A stretch of DNA of 64,000 nucleotides from NCBI RefSeq assembly GCF_020711235.1, contig NZ_JAJFAV010000013.1, forward strand, positions 121,977-185,976, written 5' to 3'. Shown here piece by piece: positions 49,609 through 57,135 of this stretch. Made by a program: the position numbers and the translations under genes. The notes beneath the pieces are model-generated. The model worked only from the letters and a program-made list of their open reading frames with translations. It did not search any database and had not been told where the DNA came from. The first letter of the stretch is position 1. Every line of letters begins with the position of its first letter. The stretch is from Hymenobacter sp. 15J16-1T3B. GTDB taxonomy: Bacteria > Bacteroidota > Bacteroidia > Cytophagales > Hymenobacteraceae.

Positions 49609-49956
49609 GTGGAAGACCGCTACGAACAGGACGAGATTTATTCCCAGCGCATCAAAGCCGGCAAACGCACGTATTTCTTCGACGTGAAGGCCACGCGCGG
49701 GCAGGACTACTACCTGACCATCACCGAGAGCAAGCGTCGCCTGCGCGACGACGACACCTTCTCCTACGAGAAGCACAAGATTTTCCTCTACAAGGAAGAC
49801 TTCCTCAAGTTCGCCGACGCCCTGCAGGACGCCATCGACTACGTGCGCCAGGAGCTGCTCTCGCCCGAGGAAGTGGCCGAGCTGGACCGCCCCCGCCCCG
49901 AGTTCAACGACCCGAACCGCTACGAAGGCCCCGACTATACGCCCGAATCTTACTAA
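49609..49956 (+). CDS. PUR/DUF3276 nucleic-acid-binding domain protein, GTG start
   Basis: A 115-residue protein starting at GTG 49609 (EDRYEQDEIYSQRIKAGKR). It contains the bacterial Pur-alpha-like repeat of DUF3276, which binds single-stranded DNA/RNA: IYSQRIKAGKRTYFFDVKATRGQDYYLTITESKRR in pattern, then FSYEKHKIFLYKEDFLKFADALQDAI. The C-terminus is acidic and Pro-rich. A homologue in Borrelia binds nucleic acid. It lies downstream of an AT-rich 260-bp gap that would hold its promoter. Confidence 0.9.
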   Translation: MEDRYEQDEIYSQRIKAGKRTYFFDVKATRGQDYYLTITESKRRLRDDDTFSYEKHKIFLYKEDFLKFADALQDAIDYVRQELLSPEEVAELDRPRPEFNDPNRYEGPDYTPESY

Positions 49957-50056
49957 GCCCCAACGCTTACTGGTTTCGCCCGACGCGCTACCGCGGCGGC
50001 CTTTCGGCCGCGGCCGTAGCGCGTTGTTGCGTGCCCGCCAGCCAAGCCATGTTTCG

Positions 50057-50620
50057 ATGAAGCCCCTGTTTCGCTTCGCGCTGGCGGCCCTGCTGGTCTG
50101 GGCCGCGCTGCATTGCCTTTGGACGGCGCGCACCGGCCTGCGCGACTCTGCCCGCCCCGCCGACGCCCTGCTCGTGCTCGGCAACACCGTCAACCCCGAC
50201 GGGCAGCCGTCCGAGCGCCTGCGTGCCCGCCTCGACAAAGCACTGGCCCTGTACCGCGCCGGCCTCGCGCCCAAAGTTGTGGTGAGCGGCGGCCTGGGCC
50301 AGGAAGGCCACTACGAGGGCCTGGCCATGGGCCGCTACCTCGTGGCGCAGGGCGTGCCCCGGCCCGCCGTCATCATCGATGACTTGGGCCGGACGACCCG
50401 CGCCACGGCCGAAAATTTTGCCACCATTGCCCGGCGGCGGCATTTCCGGTCCGTCATTGCCGTGTCGCAGTTCTACCACCTGCCCCGCACGGCTTACCTG
50501 CTCAGCCGCGCGGGCCGCTTCCGCATTTACACCGCCCACGCCGAGTATTTCGAGCTGCGCGACCTGTACAGCCTGCTGCGCGAGTTTCCGGCCTACTACT
50601 GGGCCCGGCTGCGCTACTGA
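50057..50620 (+). CDS. YdcF-like (DUF218) membrane-anchored protein
   Basis: A 187-residue protein starting at ATG 50057 (MKPLFRFALAALLVWAALH); a GTG-type extension upstream is less likely. One N-terminal membrane anchor, then a DUF218 domain: ADALLVLGNTV, ERLRARLDKALALYRAGLAPKVVVSGGLGQEGHYEGLAM in pattern, VIIDDLGRTTRATAENFATIA, VIAVSQFYHLPRTAYLLSRA. Related E. coli proteins are SanA (vancomycin barrier), ElyC and YdcF. The role here is unknown. Confidence 0.9.
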   Translation: MKPLFRFALAALLVWAALHCLWTARTGLRDSARPADALLVLGNTVNPDGQPSERLRARLDKALALYRAGLAPKVVVSGGLGQEGHYEGLAMGRYLVAQGVPRPAVIIDDLGRTTRATAENFATIARRRHFRSVIAVSQFYHLPRTAYLLSRAGRFRIYTAHAEYFELRDLYSLLREFPAYYWARLRY

Positions 50621-50662
50621 GCCGAAAACCGCCCGGGCCGTGGTTCCCGCCCCGAGGCTTCG

Positions 50663-50670
50663 TACCTTTG
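50663..50670 (+). promoter_or_regulatory. -7 element TACCTTTG before ychF
   Basis: Exact TAnnTTTG 61 nt before ATG 50732. Confidence 0.5.
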
Positions 50671-50731
50671 CCCCCGAATTGGGCCGGCTGGCCCGGTTCC
50701 CTCATTCACTACGTCACTCATTCCCTGACCT

Positions 50732-51832
50732 ATGGGTCTTCGCTGCGGTATCGTCGGGCTGCCTAACGTGGGCAAGTCCACCCTGTTCAACGCGTTGTCG
50801 AACGCCAAGGCCGAATCGGCCAACTACCCCTTCTGCACCATCGAGCCGAACGTGGGCGTGGTCACCGTGCCCGACCCGCGCCTGAAGATTCTGGAGGAAA
50901 TCGTGAAGCCCCAGCGCGTGGTGCCCACCATCGTGGAGTTCGTGGATATTGCCGGCCTGGTGAAAGGCGCTAGCAAGGGCGAAGGCCTGGGCAACAAGTT
51001 CCTCGCGAACATCCGCGAAGTCGACGCCATCATCCACGTGGTGCGCTGCTTCGACGACCCCAACATCGTGCACGTGGCCGGCGGCGTCGACCCGGTGTTC
51101 GACAAGGAGGTTATCGACACGGAGCTGCAGCTCAAGGACCTGGAGAGCATCGACAAGAAGCTGCAGAAGTCGGAGCGCTCGGCCAAGAGCGGCGACGCGG
51201 TGGCCAAGAAGGAAGTAGCCGCGCTGACGCGCTTCAAGGCCCACCTGGAAGCCGGCAACAACGCCCGCTCGCTCGACGCTTCGGAAGAAGAACTGGCCGC
51301 CGTAGCCGATCTGCAGCTGCTCACCATCAAGCCCGTCATCTACGCGGCCAATGTGGACGAGGCCAGCATTCCGCAGGGCGGCAATGCCTTTGTGGACGCG
51401 CTGCGCGCCCACGTGGCCGGCGAAAACGCCCAGATTGTGGTCATTTCGGCCGCCATCGAGTCGCAGATTGCCGAAATGGAGGACCCGGAGGAAAAGGAGA
51501 TGTTCCTGGGCGAGTACGGCCTCACCGAGTCGGGCCTGGACAAGCTCATCCGCGCCTCCTACGACATTCTGAACCTGATTACCTACTTCACCGCCGGCGT
51601 GCAGGAAGTACGGGCTTGGACGGTGCACCGCGGCGACAAAGCGCCCGCGGCGGCCGGCGTCATCCACTCCGACTTCGAGAAGGGCTTTATCCGCGCCGAG
51701 GTCATCAAGCTGCCCGACTACGAGCAGTACCGCTCGGAAGCCAAGATCAAGGAAGCCGGCAAGATGGCCGTGGAAGGCAAGGAATACGTGGTGCAGGACG
51801 GCGACATCATGCACTTCCGCTTCAACGTGTAA
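50732..51832 (+). CDS. ychF: YchF/OLA1-family redox- or ribosome-associated ATPase
   Basis: A 366-residue P-loop NTPase of the TRAFAC/Obg class. Start ATG 50732 (MGLRCGIVGLPNVGKSTLFN). P-loop GLPNVGKST at residues 9-17; YPFCTIEPNVG; DIAGLVKGASKGEGLG as the G3 region; the G4 region is YAANVDEAS, with N-x-x-E instead of NKxD, explaining the ATP preference of the family. The C-terminal TGS domain (LITYFTAGVQEVRAWTVHRGDKAPAAAGVIHSDFEKGFI in pattern) closes it. Binds ribosomes and is universal. Confidence 0.97.
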   Translation: MGLRCGIVGLPNVGKSTLFNALSNAKAESANYPFCTIEPNVGVVTVPDPRLKILEEIVKPQRVVPTIVEFVDIAGLVKGASKGEGLGNKFLANIREVDAIIHVVRCFDDPNIVHVAGGVDPVFDKEVIDTELQLKDLESIDKKLQKSERSAKSGDAVAKKEVAALTRFKAHLEAGNNARSLDASEEELAAVADLQLLTIKPVIYAANVDEASIPQGGNAFVDALRAHVAGENAQIVVISAAIESQIAEMEDPEEKEMFLGEYGLTESGLDKLIRASYDILNLITYFTAGVQEVRAWTVHRGDKAPAAAGVIHSDFEKGFIRAEVIKLPDYEQYRSEAKIKEAGKMAVEGKEYVVQDGDIMHFRFNV

Positions 51833-51859
51833 GCGCAGCCCCGCTCGACTACCCCAATA

Positions 51860-51895
51860 GATAAAACGGCTGGCTTTGGCGCCGGCCGTTTTATC
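51860..51895 (+). terminator. Terminator after ychF
   Basis: A 15-bp stem (51860-51874 with 51881-51895, one G-U pair) beginning GATAAAACGG, with TTTT inside and after the right arm. Confidence 0.85.
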
Positions 51896-51917
51896 GTTTT
51901 CACGCCCCTAGAAACTC

Positions 51918-52127
51918 ATGGACGTAAAAGACAGCAACGGCACCCTGCTCGCGGAAGGCGACTCGGTGACGCTCATCAAGGATTTGAAAGTGAAAGGCTC
52001 CTCGCAGGTGCTCAAGCGCGGCACGCTGGTGAAAAACATTCGCCTGACCAACAGCGCGGCTGAAATCGAAGGCCGCGCGGGCGGCACCACCATGGTGCTC
52101 AAGACGGAGTTCCTGAAAAAGGCCTGA
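51918..52127 (+). CDS. PhnA C-terminal domain protein (YjdM-like)
   Basis: A 69-residue protein starting at ATG 51918 ([20 protein letters not shown]). It matches the C-terminal PhnA_C domain ([40 protein letters not shown] in pattern). The full YjdM/PhnA has about 110 residues with an N-terminal zinc-ribbon; that part is absent here, and the gene starts cleanly, so it is a single-domain version. The name PhnA does not mean phosphonate use: no phn gene lies nearby. A terminator follows. Confidence 0.9.
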   Translation: MDVKDSNGTLLAEGDSVTLIKDLKVKGSSQVLKRGTLVKNIRLTNSAAEIEGRAGGTTMVLKTEFLKKA

Positions 52128-52155
52128 TCCGCTTCTGCAGCCGCTCAGTATCTTC

Positions 52156-52188
52156 AGCGCCCCGGCCAGATTCGGCCGGGGCGCTTTT
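52156..52188 (+). terminator. Terminator after the PhnA-domain gene
   Basis: A 12-bp stem, AGCGCCCCGGCC (52156-52167) with GGCCGGGGCGCT (52174-52185), then TTT. The stem contains the same CGCCCCGGCC core as at 3263 and 4444. Also positioned for the convergent HxlR gene. Confidence 0.9.
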
Positions 52189-52202
52189 GGTTGATGGCAG
52201 GC

Positions 52203-52556
52203 TTAATCGGCACCCGGCGGCGGCCCGGCCTGGCTGGCCGCGTAACCTAGCCCGAAGGTGAGCAGTGCCGCCAGCACCGGCAAAGCCTGCCGCCCGGCCT
52301 CGGTAAGTTCATACTCCACACGGGCTGGGCCCGGGCCCTGCTCCTGCCGCCGCAGCAGGTCGGCGTCCACGAGGTTTTTTAGCTCTTGCGCCAGCACTTT
52401 CTCGCTGATATCGGGCAGCACCTGCCGCAGCTGGCTGTAGCGCCTGGCGCCACTGGCCACCTGCTGGAGGATGAGCAGGCGCCACTTGCCGCCCAGCAAC
52501 TCAATTGCAGTGCGCACCGGGCAACGCGGGGAAATGGAAACGGGGTTCGGTAGCAT
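52203..52556 (-). CDS. HxlR-family transcriptional regulator
   Basis: A 117-residue winged-helix regulator starting at ATG 52554-52556 (MLPNPVSISPRCPVRTAIEL). Family marks: Cys12 in PRCPVRTAIELLGGKWRLLIL, then YSQLRQVLPDISEKVLAQELKNLVDADLL, RRQEQGPGPARVEYELTEAGRQALPV. Members sense redox or electrophiles via the N-terminal Cys and repress a neighbouring gene. The 69-residue PhnA-type gene is downstream on the opposite strand; the divergent side faces the roadblock-like pair across about 250 bp. A palindrome overlapping its start is described separately. Confidence 0.93.
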   Translation of the reverse strand: MLPNPVSISPRCPVRTAIELLGGKWRLLILQQVASGARRYSQLRQVLPDISEKVLAQELKNLVDADLLRRQEQGPGPARVEYELTEAGRQALPVLAALLTFGLGYAASQAGPPPGAD

Positions 52557-52574
52557 ACTTACCTGGAGGTATGT
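52557..52574. promoter_or_regulatory. Likely operator for the HxlR regulator
   Basis: An imperfect palindrome, ACTTACCTGG-AGGTATGT, pairing 7 of 8 positions around a 2-nt centre. It begins 1 nt upstream of the HxlR start codon. HxlR proteins bind such inverted repeats; autoregulation is plausible. Confidence 0.5.
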
Positions 52575-52803
52575 TTATCAATGTGTACTGGTTTCGTACA
52601 AAACTACCGGCTAAGTGAAAGCCCGCGAAGTGGCTTAAAACGGCCGAGCGGCTTGACAAGGTAGCGGCCAAGCAGAGCTCAACCCGGCATAAATGCAAGA
52701 CACGCTCTTGGCAGCAGTATTTTTTATATAAAACCTGGGGACGGAAACACAACTTTGTTTAATATTTACGGGTAAAACGTTAAACAAATGTATTCGTAGC
52801 CGT

Positions 52804-53235
52804 ATGGTTCATCTTGCTTCTGCCCCGTCGCTGCTTGGTCGTTTGCAAGCGTTTATCAGTCCGCAGGCTGACCCGGCGACGGAAGCCGCGCAAGGCACCG
52901 TGGCGGCCGTGTACGCCGACCTGCCCGAAGCGTTTGCCGTGGCGCTTATCGAGCTGCCCAGCGGGCGGCCGCTGGCGTGGCGTAGCCGGCTGCCGGGGCT
53001 GCGACCAGAACGGGCGGCCGCATACAACGCGGAAGTGGTGCGCCAGAAGCACGCGGCCCTACTGGCCTTAGGACTGGGCCATGAACGCATCGAAGACATC
53101 CTGATCAGCCTGCGGGAGCAGCTGCACTTGCTGCGCGTAAGCCGCGACGGTAGCCGCCTGCTCTACGTGGCTGTCGACAGCGACGACTCCAACTTGGCGC
53201 TGACCCGCCACGTGCTCCGGCAGCACATCAGCTAA
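52804..53235 (+). CDS. Roadblock-like small protein, first of a tandem pair
   Basis: A 143-residue protein starting at ATG 52804 (MVHLASAPSLLGRLQAFISP). Its second half, LPEAFAVALIELPSGRPLAW, RPERAAAYNAEVVRQKHAAL, IEDILISLREQLHLLRVSRDGSRLLYVAVDSDDSNLALTRHVLR in pattern, is homologous to the next gene and reads like a Roadblock/LC7-type alpha-beta-alpha fold. It has a 30-residue extra N-terminus (SPQADPATEAAQGT). Roadblock proteins regulate small GTPases (for example MglB of Myxococcus) or motors. No signal peptide. The upstream gap is AT-rich (52600-52800). Confidence 0.75.
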   Translation: MVHLASAPSLLGRLQAFISPQADPATEAAQGTVAAVYADLPEAFAVALIELPSGRPLAWRSRLPGLRPERAAAYNAEVVRQKHAALLALGLGHERIEDILISLREQLHLLRVSRDGSRLLYVAVDSDDSNLALTRHVLRQHIS

Positions 53236-53276
53236 TTAATTGCTTTTGCTTCCCCTCTTTTCATTTTTTCTCCCAC

Positions 53277-53657
53277 ATGGCGTACTCTACCTCCAACCCG
53301 GCCGGCCAGGCCGTGCAAAACATCATCAACGACTTGCCCCAGCTGGTGGCCGTTGCCGTCGTCGACTCCCAATCGGGCATGACGCTGGCCTCGCACACCA
53401 ATTCGCCCACGCTCGATCCGGAAACGGCCGCCGCCTACAACACAGAAGTGGTCAAGCAGAAGCAAAAAGCCATGAAGGCCCTCAAACTCACCGATGAAAC
53501 CATCGATGACATTCTCATCACGCTTACCAATCAGCTGCACCTGATCAACCTGATCGACGGCGGCAAAAAGTTTATCTACTTGGTGGTAAACCAGCGCGAC
53601 ACCAACCTGGCCATTGCCCGCGAAGTGCTGCGCGAGCAAGCTCCCTTGCTCAAGTAG
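53277..53657 (+). CDS. Roadblock-like small protein, second of a tandem pair
   Basis: A 126-residue protein starting at ATG 53277 (MAYSTSNPAGQAVQNIIND), 41 nt after the first copy. The core lines up with the first copy residue for residue over about 100 positions: LPQLVAVAVVDSQSGMTLAS, AAAYNTEVVKQKQKAMKALKL, IDDILITLTNQLHLINLIDGGKKFIYLVVNQRDTNLAIAREVLREQ in pattern. Sequence identity of the two is moderate by eye, so the duplication is old. A strong terminator ends the unit. Confidence 0.8.
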   Translation: MAYSTSNPAGQAVQNIINDLPQLVAVAVVDSQSGMTLASHTNSPTLDPETAAAYNTEVVKQKQKAMKALKLTDETIDDILITLTNQLHLINLIDGGKKFIYLVVNQRDTNLAIAREVLREQAPLLK

Positions 53658-53686
53658 GCCCAGCCAAGCTGGCCCGCGGTTTATCC

Positions 53687-53736
53687 GCCCGCAAAAAAGC
53701 CGCGCTTCCGTTGGGAAGCGCGGCTTTTTTGCGGGC
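53687..53736. terminator. 23-bp hairpin terminator after the roadblock-like pair
   Basis: 53687-53709 pairs perfectly with 53714-53736, with a GTTG loop and six-residue A and T tracts built into the stem. It is bidirectional for the pair and the convergent protease gene. Confidence 0.9.
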
Positions 53737-53750
53737 TGAGCCGTTCAGGC

Positions 53751-55187
53751 TTACTTCCCGACCACCTTGAACAGCTGCCCGGCCGTCAGTTTGTCGGTGG
53801 TTTTCATGCCGTTGAGAATAGCCATTTCCTCGTAGCGCTTGCTCGGAATGCCGTTGGCGGCCAGGGCCGTGGCGAGGGTCTGGCCGGTTTTAGCGGTTTT
53901 GATGCGCACCCGCTCGGGCTGGCGGTTGAGCTTGTCGGCGGCGGTGAGGCGCTGGAAGCCCTGGGCCGTGCGCTGAAACTGCGGGGCATAGGTGCTGAAA
54001 GCGGAGGGCGAGGTCAGGCCGACCAGAGCGTAGATGGTCTGCCCGTCCTGGATGAGGTAGCTCAGGGTGCGGGCCGTGACGCCCTGCTGGCCGCTTTGCT
54101 GGTCCTGGCCCACTTGGTCGCCCTGGATAACCACGGCGGGGAAGCTGTTGATGGTGGTTTTCTGGGCCTGGGCGTTCTGCAGGTTCAGCTGCTGGGCCAG
54201 GGCCTGGGCGGTTTCGTCGAGGCCCTTGTTGCCGGCGGGCAGCAGCACGATGATGGCCTTGCCGTTGGGCTCTGCCATCTGAAACTGCGAGGGCGAGTTC
54301 TGGCTTTGCCAGCCCGAGGGAATCGGGAACTGGAACTTCAGCTCGGGGTGGTAGAACACGCTGTTTTCCACGAAGCCTTCCCGCGGATTGTCGCCGTAGG
54401 CCAGCCCGTCGATGAGGCGCAGGTACTGGTCGCGGTTGACGGCCAGCTGCTTGCCAGCTTGTTGCTCGGCCTGCACGGCCAGCTTTTTCACGCGGGTGTA
54501 GCGGTCGGCGGAGTTGGGGTGGGTGCTCAGGAAAGTGGGCACCCCGGCCGCGCCGCTCTGCTGCTCGGTGCGCTGCAGGGTGAGAAAGAAGTCGGCCATG
54601 CTGGCCGGGTCGTAGCCGATTTTGCTGGAGTACTTCACCCCCAGTCCATCCGACTCGTTTTCGGCGTCGCGGCCGTACTTGAGCAGGCCCAAGCCGGCCA
54701 CCTGCGAGAGAGGCTCGGCCACGGAGGCCACGCGCTTGGAGAGGATGGAGCCGAGCAAAATGGCCCCGGTGGTGAGCGTAGAGCGCGTCTGTTGCTTCTG
54801 GCTGTGGCGGGCGGTGATGTGGCCGATTTCGTGGCCGAGCACCCCGCTGAACTGGGCCTCGTTGTTGAAGTACGCCAGAATGCCGCGGGTGAAATATACG
54901 TGGCCGTCGGGGGTGGCAAAGGCGTTGATGATGGGCGAGTCGACCACCGTGAAGCCTTTCACGTCGGCGGGGCGGTCGGAAATACGGCCCATCTGCATGC
55001 CCTTCTGGTCGATGTAGCTCTGCAGCTTGGCGTTGTCGAGCAAGCCGAACTGGGCAATGACCTGCGGATCGGGTTCGGCGCCCTGCACGGGCGCGGCGGC
55101 CGGGGTGGCCGCGGGCTTGACGACGTCGGCGGCCGGCAGCAACGCCAGCAGGGCGGCGGATAAGGCGGAAGCGAGGGTTGGGAGCAT
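53751..55187 (-). CDS. M48-family metalloprotease with LysM-like tail
   Basis: A 478-residue secreted protease starting at ATG 55185-55187 (MLPTLASALSAALLALLPAA), with a signal-like N-terminus. The zinc site is GVLGHEIGHITARHS (His119, Glu120, His123), with the third ligand in the ExxxD stretch near residue 176 (AENESDGLG). Residues about 250-400 form a large insertion of alpha-beta type. The C-terminus (VRIKTAKTGQTLATALAANG to LTAGQLFKVVGK) reads like a LysM-type peptidoglycan-binding end. Relatives include BepA/LoiP and other periplasmic quality-control proteases. Confidence 0.92.
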   Translation of the reverse strand: MLPTLASALSAALLALLPAADVVKPAATPAAAPVQGAEPDPQVIAQFGLLDNAKLQSYIDQKGMQMGRISDRPADVKGFTVVDSPIINAFATPDGHVYFTRGILAYFNNEAQFSGVLGHEIGHITARHSQKQQTRSTLTTGAILLGSILSKRVASVAEPLSQVAGLGLLKYGRDAENESDGLGVKYSSKIGYDPASMADFFLTLQRTEQQSGAAGVPTFLSTHPNSADRYTRVKKLAVQAEQQAGKQLAVNRDQYLRLIDGLAYGDNPREGFVENSVFYHPELKFQFPIPSGWQSQNSPSQFQMAEPNGKAIIVLLPAGNKGLDETAQALAQQLNLQNAQAQKTTINSFPAVVIQGDQVGQDQQSGQQGVTARTLSYLIQDGQTIYALVGLTSPSAFSTYAPQFQRTAQGFQRLTAADKLNRQPERVRIKTAKTGQTLATALAANGIPSKRYEEMAILNGMKTTDKLTAGQLFKVVGK

Positions 55188-55274
55188 GGGAATGGCGAAG
55201 GGGAAGAAGCTGGGGAAGCTGTTGAGGTAACTGCCTCTGCAACGAACGTACCAGGGCCAAAGGTTACGGTGGAC

Positions 55275-56585
55275 CTAACGGCGCTGCTCCTGCGCGGCGT
55301 CGTGCTCGGCGGCTTCCAGTTCCTGCAGGTGCTCTTCCTCGCGCTCGGCGGCCGTGGGCCGGCCGGAGCGGCGGTCGAGCCAGTCCATGACGGGCGTGGC
55401 CAGGGCGCCGTGCAGCACGATGGAGGCCAGGACGGTGAAGCCCGTGGTGGCCCACAGCTGGCGCGCATCGGCAAAAACGTGCGCCTGGGTGGCGTAGGCC
55501 AAGTAAAAAAACGAGCCGATGCCGCGGATGCCGAAGCCGGAAATGACCAGCCGCTCGGGCCAAGTCAGGTGGCTGCGGCCCAGCGTGAGCAAGCCGCCGA
55601 GGGGGCGCAGCACCAGCAGCAGCAACAGCCCCAGCCCGGCGCCGCCGAGCGTGAGCGGAGCCAGCAGCCCGCGCACCAGCGCCCCGCCGAACAAGATGAG
55701 GATGATGACGATGAGCAGGCGTTCCAGCTGGTCGGTAAACTCGTGCATCTCCGTGTGGTACTCGTGGCTACGCTCGTGCGTGCGCAGGGTCACGGCCGCC
55801 ACGAACACGGCCAGAAAGCCGTAGCCGTGCAGCAGCTCGGTGAGGCCGTAGGCGGTGAGCGTGACGGCCAGGGCCACGAAGCCGTAGGCCTCGGGGTTGA
55901 TGCGGACGCGGTGGGGCAAGTCGAAAATGAGGAACGACAGCGCCTTGCCCGCCAGCCAGCCGGCCAGCAGGCCCATGCCGGTGCGGTAGAGCACGTCCTG
56001 CCAGGCCCATTCCAGCAGGCGGCCGCCGAGGGCCCCGGCGGCGGGCAGCAGCACGGCGGCCAGGTGCACGAAAGGAAAGGCCAGCCCGTCGTTGAGCCCG
56101 GCCTCGCCGGTGAGGGCGAAGCGCACGTTGTCCTCGCCGCCTTCGCCGGGCTTGCCCACCTGCACGTCGCCGGCCAGCACGGGGTCGGTGGGGGCCAGCG
56201 TGCCGGCCAGCAGCACGGCCGAGGCCAGGGTGAGGCCCGCTAAGTAGTGCGCCGCGGCCACGAAGCCAGCAATGCTGAGCACCATGAGCACCAGCACCAG
56301 CCGCAGGGGCGTGCGCCAGCGGTGCAGGGAAAATTTGCGGTCAATTTTCAGGCCGGTGCCGGTCAGGGCCACCGTCACGCAGAGCTCGGTGAGGTGGGTG
56401 GCAAAGCCGGCGTGCTGCACCGGGTCGGGGGTGGGCAGGCCGATGGGCAGCGAAAACACCGCCGCGCCCAGCCCCACGAAGAGGATGGGGTACGAGAGCG
56501 GGTACTTGCGCAGCAGGGAAGGCAACCAGGCCACGGCCAGGATGGCCACGCCGAGCACCACCAGAATCAGGTTGTAGAGCGACAT
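55275..56585 (-). CDS. CPA1-type Na+/H+ antiporter
   Basis: A 436-residue inner-membrane antiporter with about 12 helices. The start is ATG 56583-56585 (MSLYNLILVVLGVAILAVAW). Typical features are TGTGLKIDRKFSLHRWRTPL, AGTLAPTDPVLAGDVQVG (the TDP turn of the ion-binding region), RFALTGEAGLNDGLAFPF (the NDG/ND motif of NhaP-like carriers) and a C-terminal soluble tail rich in Glu. It exchanges protons for Na+ or K+. The upstream 550-bp gap holds its promoter. Confidence 0.93.
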   Translation of the reverse strand: MSLYNLILVVLGVAILAVAWLPSLLRKYPLSYPILFVGLGAAVFSLPIGLPTPDPVQHAGFATHLTELCVTVALTGTGLKIDRKFSLHRWRTPLRLVLVLMVLSIAGFVAAAHYLAGLTLASAVLLAGTLAPTDPVLAGDVQVGKPGEGGEDNVRFALTGEAGLNDGLAFPFVHLAAVLLPAAGALGGRLLEWAWQDVLYRTGMGLLAGWLAGKALSFLIFDLPHRVRINPEAYGFVALAVTLTAYGLTELLHGYGFLAVFVAAVTLRTHERSHEYHTEMHEFTDQLERLLIVIILILFGGALVRGLLAPLTLGGAGLGLLLLLVLRPLGGLLTLGRSHLTWPERLVISGFGIRGIGSFFYLAYATQAHVFADARQLWATTGFTVLASIVLHGALATPVMDWLDRRSGRPTAAEREEEHLQELEAAEHDAAQEQRR

Positions 56586-57135
56586 GCGGCAGCGTCGTTG
56601 GTGGTAGCCTGGGCTTACGCAGGCGCGGGCGCCGGGATGTGCCAAGGTGGCTCCTTGCCCGGCTTTGGCCAGCTCATGCCTTGGTTTTGTGCTAAACTCC
56701 TGCCTACAACCGCCGGCTACGACGCCCTCCTTTCAGTATACCCACAGCGAACCTACCCCGAACCCAGGCTTAACGCGGCGCAACGGAATAATTCAACAGT
56801 AGCAGCCCAGCCTCGTGCTCAGCTGGCGTCCGCCGTTTGTCGTCTTGCGTGGAGCCAACGGGCACGTTGACCAGCGGGCAAGCTCGAGCGGCGTGTGCAA
56901 ACGCCGCAAACGTTTCCGTAGATAAAGCCGCCGCCCTGCGGCGTTATTGCCCGGGCGCCGGGGCATATTTGACTATCTGCTTTGGAGCCCGCACGACTTG
57001 TGGCCGGGCCCCACTCCCCGCTTCTGTTGCTTGCTTGCCATCGGTACGCGCTGCGCGCCGCTGGCTTGGCCGCGCCTTGCCCGGCCGCCGCAGCTCCGCT
57101 CCTGCTCCAATCAATCCCAACCTACTTCCCACCCA
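56586..57135. other. Long intergenic stretch upstream of the giant T9SS gene
   Basis: About 550 bp between divergent genes. I see no gene that I can support; the frames here are short or lack starts. It should hold the promoters for the antiporter (minus) and the 1707-residue protein (plus), but I cannot place either with confidence. Confidence 0.55.
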
